From Liolophura sinensis (taxonomy: Eukaryota; Mollusca; Polyplacophora; Chitonida; Chitonidae), in NCBI RefSeq assembly GCF_032854445.1, contig NC_088307.1:18860017-18924016 (forward strand): a DNA stretch of 64,000 nucleotides, written 5' to 3'. Below are positions 60,901 to 64,000 of this stretch, piece after piece (position 1 is the first letter of the stretch; every line of letters starts with the position of its first letter). The notes beneath the pieces are model-generated. The model ran no database searches. It was not told the origin of the DNA and saw nothing but the letters and a program-made list of their open reading frames with translations. Position numbers and translations under genes: made by a program.

Positions 60901-63423
60901 TTTTGGTCAGTCGGGCACAAGTTATCTCTACAACCCGAGAACACAGCTGTTTTCGCTTTTGTTCCGCGAACCCGTTTTGCCTTTTAACCCATAAATGTTT
61001 GGGGTATGAGTGGCAATATTATATTGTTACATTTACAACACTAATCATGTCTATATGTGTATGTGTCAGGTAAAGCTCAGTGAACTGACACTAATCCTGT
61101 GTATTTGTGTGTATTTTTCCCAGTTGAAGCTCAGTGAACTGACACTAATTCTGTGTATTCGTGTGTATTTTTGTCAGATGAAGTTTAATGAGCTGACACC
61201 AATCTTATTTATTTTTGTGTATTTTTCCCAGTTGAAATTCAGTGAGCTAATACTAGCCCTGTATATTTGTGTGTATTTTTGCAAGGTGAAGTTCATTGAG
61301 TTGATACTAATCTTGTGTATGTGTGTGTATTTCTGTCTGGTGAAGTTCAGTGAGCTGACACCAATCCTGTTTGTTTTTGTGTATTTTTTCCAGTTGAAAT
61401 TCAGTGAACTGACACTAACCTAGTGTATTTGTATTTTCCCCAGGTGAAGCTCACTGAGCTGACGCTAATCTTGTGTATTTGTGTTTATTTTCCTCAGGTG
61501 AAGTTCAGCAAGCTGACACTAATCTTGTGTATTTGTATTTTCCCAGGTGAAGTTCAGTGAACTGACACTAATCCTGTGTATTTGTATTTTTTCCAGGTGA
61601 AGTTCAGCCAGGTGACACGTATGTTGTGTACTTGTATTTTCCCAGGTGAAGTTCAGTGAGCTGACAATAAGGTTGTGTATTTGTGTTTTCCCAGGTGAAG
61701 TTCAGTGAGCTGACACTAATCTTGTGTATTTTTGTTTTCCCCAGGTGAAGTTCAGTGAACTGACACTAATGTTGTGTATTTGTATTTTCCCCAGGTGAAG
61801 TTCAGTGAGCTGACATTAATGTTGTGTATTTGTATTTTCCCCAGGTGAAGTTCAGTGAGCTGACACTAATCCTGTGTATTTGTATTTTCCCAGGTGAAGT
61901 TCAGTGAGCTGACACAAATCTTGTGTATTTGTATTTTCCCCAGGTGAAGTTCAGCAAACTGACACTAATGTTGTGTATTTGTGTTTTCCCAGGTGAAGTT
62001 CAGTGAGCTGACACAAAGGTTGTGTATTTGTATTTTCCTCAGGTGAAGTTCAGCAAACTGACACTAATGGTGTGTATTTGTGTTTTCCCAGGTGAAGTTC
62101 AGCCAACTGACACTAATCTTGTGTATTTGTGTTTAATTCCCCAGGTGAAGTTCAGTGAACTGACACTAATGTTGTGTATTTGTATTTTCCCCAGGTGAAG
62201 TTCAGTGAGCTGACATTAATGTTGTGTATTTGTATTTTCCCCAGGTGAAGTTCAGTGAGCTGACATTAATGTTGTGTATTTGTATTTTCCCCAGGTGAAG
62301 TTCAGTGAGCTGACACTAATGTTGTGTATTTGTATTTTCCCCAGGTGAAGTTCAGTGAGCTGACATTAATGTTGTGTATTTGTATTTTCCCCAGGTGAAG
62401 TTCAGCCAACTGACACTAATCTTGTGTATTTGTGTTTAATTCCCCAGGTGAAGTTCAGTGAGCTGACACTAATCCTGTGTATTTGTATTTTCCCAGGTGA
62501 AGTTCAGTGAGCTGACACTAATGTTGTGTATTTGTATTTTCCCCAGGTGAAGTTCAGCAAACTGATACTAATGTTGTGTATTTGTGTTTTCCCAGGTGAA
62601 GTTCAGTGAGCTGACACAAATCTTGTGTATTTGTATTTTCCCCAGGTGAAGTTCAGCCAACTGACACTAATCTTGTGTATTTGTGTTTAATTCCCCAGGT
62701 GAAGTTCAGTGAGCTGACACTAATGTTGTGTATTTGTATTTTCCCAGGTGAAGTTCAGTGAGCTGACATAAAGGTTGTGTATTTGTATTTTCCTCAGGTG
62801 AAGTTCAGTGAACTGACACTAATCTTGTGTATTTGTGTTTTCCCAGGTGAAGTTCAGTGAACTGACACTAATGGTGTGTATTTGTATTTTCCCAGGTGAA
62901 GTTCAGTGAGCTGACAATAATGTTGTGTATTTGTGTTTTCCCAGGTGAAGTTCAGTGAGCTGACACTAATCTTGTGTAAATGGTGTGTATTTGTATTTTC
63001 CCAGGTGAAGTTCAGTGAGCTGACAATAATGTTGTGTATTTGTGTTTTCCCAGGTGAAGTTCAGTGAGCTGACAATAATGTTGTGTATTTGTATTTTCCC
63101 AGGTGAAGTTCAGTGAGCTGACAATAATGTTGTGTATTTGTGTTTTCCCAGGTGAAGTTCAGTGAGCTGACACTAATCTTGTGTATTTGTGTTTTCCCAG
63201 GTGAAGTTCAGTGAGCTGACACTAATCTTGTGTATTTGTATTTTCCTCAGGTGAAGTTCAGTGAGCTGACACTAATCTTGTGTATTTGTATTTTCCTCAG
63301 GTGAAGTTCAGTGAGCTGACCCTGGACATGTTCCGCATGTTACAGACGTTAGAGAGAGAACCACAGGAGGATTTGTCCACACAGATCTACGACACATCCC
63401 CAGCCCCGGGCAAACAACCTTTT
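42843..63423 (+). CDS. SCAI: Suppressor of cancer cell invasion, 5' part (8 coding exons, continues past window)
   Basis: In mammals SCAI is a nuclear protein that represses MRTF/SRF-dependent transcription (for example of beta1-integrin) and acts with 53BP1 in double-strand break repair. Exons found: 42843-42940, 43837-43932, 54382-54468, 56006-56104, 59502-59598, 60104-60202, 60524-60676 and 63301-63423. They join in frame to about 284 residues, roughly the N-terminal half of the ~600-residue family. Strongly conserved stretches include QYGHKQWQAYFGRTFDVYTK, YGLKRWQIGEIASKIGQLYY, HYYLRTSETNYLNE, KKLRYYARFIVVCLLL, and VKFSELTLDMFRML. The four early introns are phase 2 and the later ones phase 0. 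The N terminus is shorter than in human. Intron 2 is about 10.4 kb, intron 6 is GC-AG, and intron 7 is mostly a minisatellite copying its own acceptor. The remaining exons lie beyond 64000. Confidence 0.95.
42941..43836. other. SCAI: SCAI intron 1
   Basis: About 0.9 kb, no repeat or gene recognised. Its first ~96 bp also exist in copy A before the gap. Confidence 0.7.
43837..43932 (+). CDS. SCAI: SCAI exon 2
   Basis: 96 bp, acceptor tctgttacag, donor CACAG|gtgcca. It encodes DLPQYGHKQWQAYFGRTFD and VYTKLWKFQQQH. Confidence 0.95.
44005..44240 (+). mobile_element. Possible SINE-like fragment in SCAI intron 2
   Basis: Has a B-box-like aggttcaaatccagc and a body resembling SINE bodies, but no target-site duplication or tail was found. 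Confidence 0.35.
45110..45360 (-). repeat. Dispersed repeat R1 in SCAI intron 2
   Basis: Reverse-strand match to the repeat at 14597 and 15145 (gcaaggtgtttattcaagca, gaaataggccaacccaacc, aagttgctctttcat-like end). Confidence 0.7.
45865..46275. repeat. Short-unit minisatellite in SCAI intron 2
   Basis: Irregular units of about 18-42 bp built from aggaaatgtacatgtacatg and tgtttacac. The chance frames over it are repeat artefacts. Confidence 0.95.
46276..48459. other. SCAI: Middle of SCAI intron 2
   Basis: Mostly unremarkable AT-rich DNA. R1-like fragments occur at about 47100-47175 and 47280-47370. An 18-bp tandem repeat (aatccttatgcaacgtaa) with about five units lies at 48247-48330. Confidence 0.6.
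48247..48330. repeat. 18-bp tandem repeat in SCAI intron 2
   Basis: About 4-5 units of aatccttatgcaacgtaa. Confidence 0.9.
48464..49918 (+). mobile_element. Mariner-like element remnant interrupted by a retrotransposon
   Basis: Terminal inverted repeats ca(t/g)ggtggagcaaaagtct with ggacccataggca at both ends, flanked by TA on each side (48462-48463, 49919-49920). Between them are only the C-terminal part of a mariner transposase (NKPRTLQALKDNITHEIETI at about 48508-48592, then LRNVQRS and CLEEGGSQFEH after 49778) and an inserted non-LTR element. The 5' two thirds of the transposase are gone. Confidence 0.85.
48593..49777 (+). mobile_element. Non-LTR retrotransposon 3' fragment (reverse transcriptase)
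   Basis: A degenerate reverse-transcriptase C-terminal half: GPILFPLYINDI, then the catalytic FADDT motif, then LNTWFCANHLSLNGNKTKYM. It continues in other frames to a jockey-like end (TGPREWNKLPSYLRNIQSIS near 49390-49450) and an (aaac)n tail at about 49750-49775. It is inserted within mariner transposase sequence and truncated at its 5' end. Confidence 0.87.
49925..50320 (+). repeat. Dispersed repeat R1, two units in SCAI intron 2
   Basis: Plus-strand R1 sequence at 49925-50115 (gagacaaaactatgttggtt, agaataatgccttcagaata) and a second piece at 50220-50320. Confidence 0.72.
50321..51100. other. SCAI: SCAI intron 2, no feature seen
   Basis: AT-rich DNA without recognised genes or repeats. 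Confidence 0.5.
51101..51205 (-). mobile_element. SINE family 1, truncated, in SCAI intron 2
   Basis: Only the 3' end of the family (gattggtgtcttacagcgc, aaggccagcattctggtggg on the plus strand) with an AAATAAAT tail on the minus strand. Confidence 0.8.
51300..51324. repeat. Poly-G run
   Basis: Over 20 consecutive G; similar runs at 51701-51713 (G) and 53506-53526 (C, followed by CCACC repeats to about 53562). Confidence 0.95.
51714..54203. other. SCAI: Right part of SCAI intron 2
   Basis: No gene recognised. It holds an R1 fragment on the minus strand at about 52705-52830 and the C-rich tract at 53506-53562. Confidence 0.55.
54217..54359 (+). mobile_element. SINE family 1 immediately upstream of SCAI exon 3
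   Basis: 5'-truncated copy with an AAAT tail. A 13-bp target-site duplication ataattttgatct lies at 54204-54216 and 54360-54372, so the duplicated bases now form part of the pyrimidine tract of the exon 3 acceptor. Confidence 0.92.
54382..54468 (+). CDS. SCAI: SCAI exon 3
   Basis: 87 bp, acceptor tgtttgcag, donor TTA|gtatgt. It encodes PVLDGKYGLKRWQIG and EIASKIGQLYYHYY. A SINE and its target-site duplication end only 9 bp upstream of the exon. Confidence 0.95.
54606..55068. mobile_element. MITE-like element in SCAI intron 3, split by a SINE
   Basis: Diverged copy of the element at 7811-8052 (taccagatttaactttaa, gcccaaaaataatt, ctaatacatttttgaacag). The SINE at 54795-55021 is inserted in it. 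Its left terminal repeat is poorly kept. Confidence 0.75.
54795..55021 (+). mobile_element. SINE family 1, near full length, nested
   Basis: Includes the tRNA-like head (gattcgtggccgtggaggtt) and the AAAT tail. The 14-bp target-site duplication aataccagtattag lies at 54781-54794 and 55022-55035. Confidence 0.94.
55069..56005. other. SCAI: SCAI intron 3, right part
   Basis: Nothing recognised except a short fragment near 55395-55445 that matches, inverted, a dispersed repeat also seen at 37383-37455. Confidence 0.5.
56006..56104 (+). CDS. SCAI: SCAI exon 4
   Basis: 99 bp, acceptor after a TTG repeat ending tgcag, donor GACAG|gtatgt. It encodes LRTSETNYLNESYSFYAAIR and YYSKAAKDD. Confidence 0.95.
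56105..57029. other. SCAI: SCAI intron 4, left part
   Basis: No gene or repeat recognised. Confidence 0.5.
57030..57300 (-). mobile_element. SINE family 1, full length, in SCAI intron 4
   Basis: Minus-strand copy from a tRNA-like head (ggggccttcgtggccgtagg) to an AAATAAAT tail. Target-site duplication not evident. Confidence 0.88.
57301..58210. other. SCAI: SCAI intron 4, middle
   Basis: No gene recognised; short open frames on both strands lack any known domain. Confidence 0.5.
58217..58560 (+). mobile_element. tRNA-derived SINE family 2, long copy
   Basis: Starts with a tRNA-like head (tggccccgatagcacagttg, cggtagatccagggtcaatc), then a body with attatactgacac-complement and cttgccttcggtgtgtcg blocks, and ends tgttaagaacgacgttaaac. 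Partial relatives lie at 3425-3645, 5400-5795 and 6085-6300. Confidence 0.8.
58561..59210. other. SCAI: SCAI intron 4, right part
   Basis: No gene or recognised repeat. Confidence 0.5.
59218..59402 (+). mobile_element. SINE family 1 in SCAI intron 4
   Basis: 5'-truncated, well preserved, AAAT tail. Short target-site duplication aactcct at 59211-59217 and 59403-59409. Confidence 0.9.
59502..59598 (+). CDS. SCAI: SCAI exon 5
   Basis: 97 bp, acceptor tgtgacag, donor AGG|gtaagt. It encodes PDLMVKKLRYYARFIVVCLL and KKMKLVRDLVR, ending in phase 0. Confidence 0.95.
59715..60062. repeat. ~31-bp minisatellite in SCAI intron 5
   Basis: About 11 units with core acctgagaattgggcctta then ggaaatctg. It ends about 40 bp before exon 6. 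Confidence 0.94.
60104..60202 (+). CDS. SCAI: SCAI exon 6 (GC donor)
   Basis: 33 codons: ELAKQIDDYTTTYEPEDQME, then WNLVLAEIKAFIE. The only donor that keeps the frame and joins to ADGML in exon 7 is GAG|gcaagt, a GC-AG intron with the usual strong AG|GCAAGT context. Confidence 0.92.
60524..60676 (+). CDS. SCAI: SCAI exon 7
   Basis: 51 codons, acceptor ctgtcgacag, donor GAACAG|gtatat. It encodes ADGMLSVVDVD, a variable middle, and LTLQEILIVGNCHEQ. Confidence 0.94.
60677..61059. other. SCAI: SCAI intron 7, left part
   Basis: Unique sequence with no feature seen, ahead of the acceptor array. Confidence 0.6.
61060..63300 (+). repeat. Splice-acceptor minisatellite in SCAI intron 7
   Basis: About 44 tandem units before the true exon 8. 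Each unit is tgtgtatttgtattttcccc-ag|gtgaagttcagtgagctgac or a close variant: a pyrimidine tract, CAG, then the first ~20 bases of exon 8. The first seven units are about 54 bp and more diverged, several with cagttgaa or cagatgaa; later units are 49-53 bp. Most contain CAG|GTGAAG, which looks like an acceptor and a donor at the same point. Confidence 0.97.
63301..63423 (+). CDS. SCAI: SCAI exon 8
   Basis: 41 codons, acceptor ttttcctcag, donor CTTTT|gtaaga. It encodes VKFSELTLDMFRMLQTLERE and a less conserved QEDLSTQIYDTSP stretch. Its first ~20 bases and its acceptor are repeated about 44 times upstream. Confidence 0.93.
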
Positions 63424-64000
63424 GTAAGAAAATAGACTTATCAATGGGTCAACAAATGGCTCATGTTGTCAGATTTTGACAGATGCATGATTTTTGAGAC
63501 ATATTCACCTGGTGCAATGTGATTAACTGTGGTATAATATGCATAGACAGAATGGAATTTTTTGACAAAATTTTCTGGCATGTGTTTTACTGTGTATACC
63601 AAGAGCTAAGAAGCCAAATCGCTTAGAAAATCAAGTTTTAATGTGAAACTGAATCTGCTGTATAAATTCAAATATCTGAAGTCTCTGTTTGTGGCTGCCT
63701 TTTGCCAACATCTCGGGTTTCGTGAAATTGTGAAATTCATCTGTTGGTGTAGGGTAGTACTGCTGTAATAGTCAACATTGATGTTAATACATTCAGCTCT
63801 GTGTTTAGTATCGTAATTCGTCGAACTTTTTGACCAGCTGAGCAGCACATGTTGTTGAAATCCTCAGGGGGAAAGTTGAGGAAACAGGGTCAGGGGATGT
63901 AGGGGAATCTGATCAGATACCTCCTGCCTTTAGATTTATGTGTTCATTTGATTAGTGTTTCTGTTTCAAGAGTTCTGATGTCGCCCTATTGTCAAACTGT
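63424..64000. other. SCAI: SCAI intron 8, 5' part
   Basis: Begins with donor gtaaga. No further exon was recognised before the window ends. Confidence 0.6.

Noticed and set aside
61010..61423. 137-codon open frame at the start of the SCAI acceptor array
   Set aside because: It follows from the first units being 54 bp, a multiple of three. It repeats the first codons of exon 8 with pyrimidine tracts between them and is not a separate protein.

Overview
The window is invertebrate nuclear DNA. The protein-coding exons match deep animal families. The many short tRNA-derived SINEs with AAAT-repeat tails, the MITEs and the minisatellites look like a lophotrochozoan, most likely a mollusc; species cannot be told from the sequence alone. 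Two real host genes are present, arranged head to head. One is deoxyhypusine synthase (DHPS, minus strand, 8 coding exons, about 373 residues). The other is SCAI, suppressor of cancer cell invasion (plus strand, first 8 coding exons, about 284 residues, running off the right edge).

Layout. 1-3975: no recognised gene, three tRNA-type SINE pieces and some diverged repeats. 3975-5240: 40-bp minisatellite. 5240-24692: first copy (A) of a roughly 17-19 kb block holding the DHPS 3' flank, all of DHPS, the intergenic region (with a decayed 2.8 kb hAT transposon) and SCAI exon 1. 24693-24892: a run of exactly 200 N. 24893-43036: second copy (B) of the same block, starting inside the same minisatellite. 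From 43037 the SCAI gene continues uniquely through exons 2-8. The simplest reading is that A and B are two haplotypes of one locus placed end to end by the assembler, so the genome would have one DHPS and one SCAI. A true tandem duplication cannot be excluded from sequence alone.

The differences between A and B are informative. A carries the hAT element with a target-site duplication and B carries the empty site. B has a 1-bp deletion at the start of DHPS exon 4 that breaks its frame. The minisatellites differ in copy number.

The most unusual structure is a pair of minisatellites built from splice junctions. In SCAI, about 45 tandem units of about 49-54 bp each carry a pyrimidine tract, CAG and the first bases of exon 8. 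Each unit therefore looks like a 3' splice site fused to a consensus-like 5' splice site (AG|GTGAAG). In DHPS, the last ~36 bases of exon 6 plus the 5' splice site are repeated about 33 times (A) or 20 times (B) in 40-bp units running into the intron. Use of the wrong unit would nearly always introduce a stop codon, so the splicing machinery must choose the outermost correct site. Other notable items are a GC-AG intron in SCAI, a SINE inserted 22 bp upstream of SCAI exon 3, a retrotransposon nested inside a mariner remnant, and a 470-bp foldback element.
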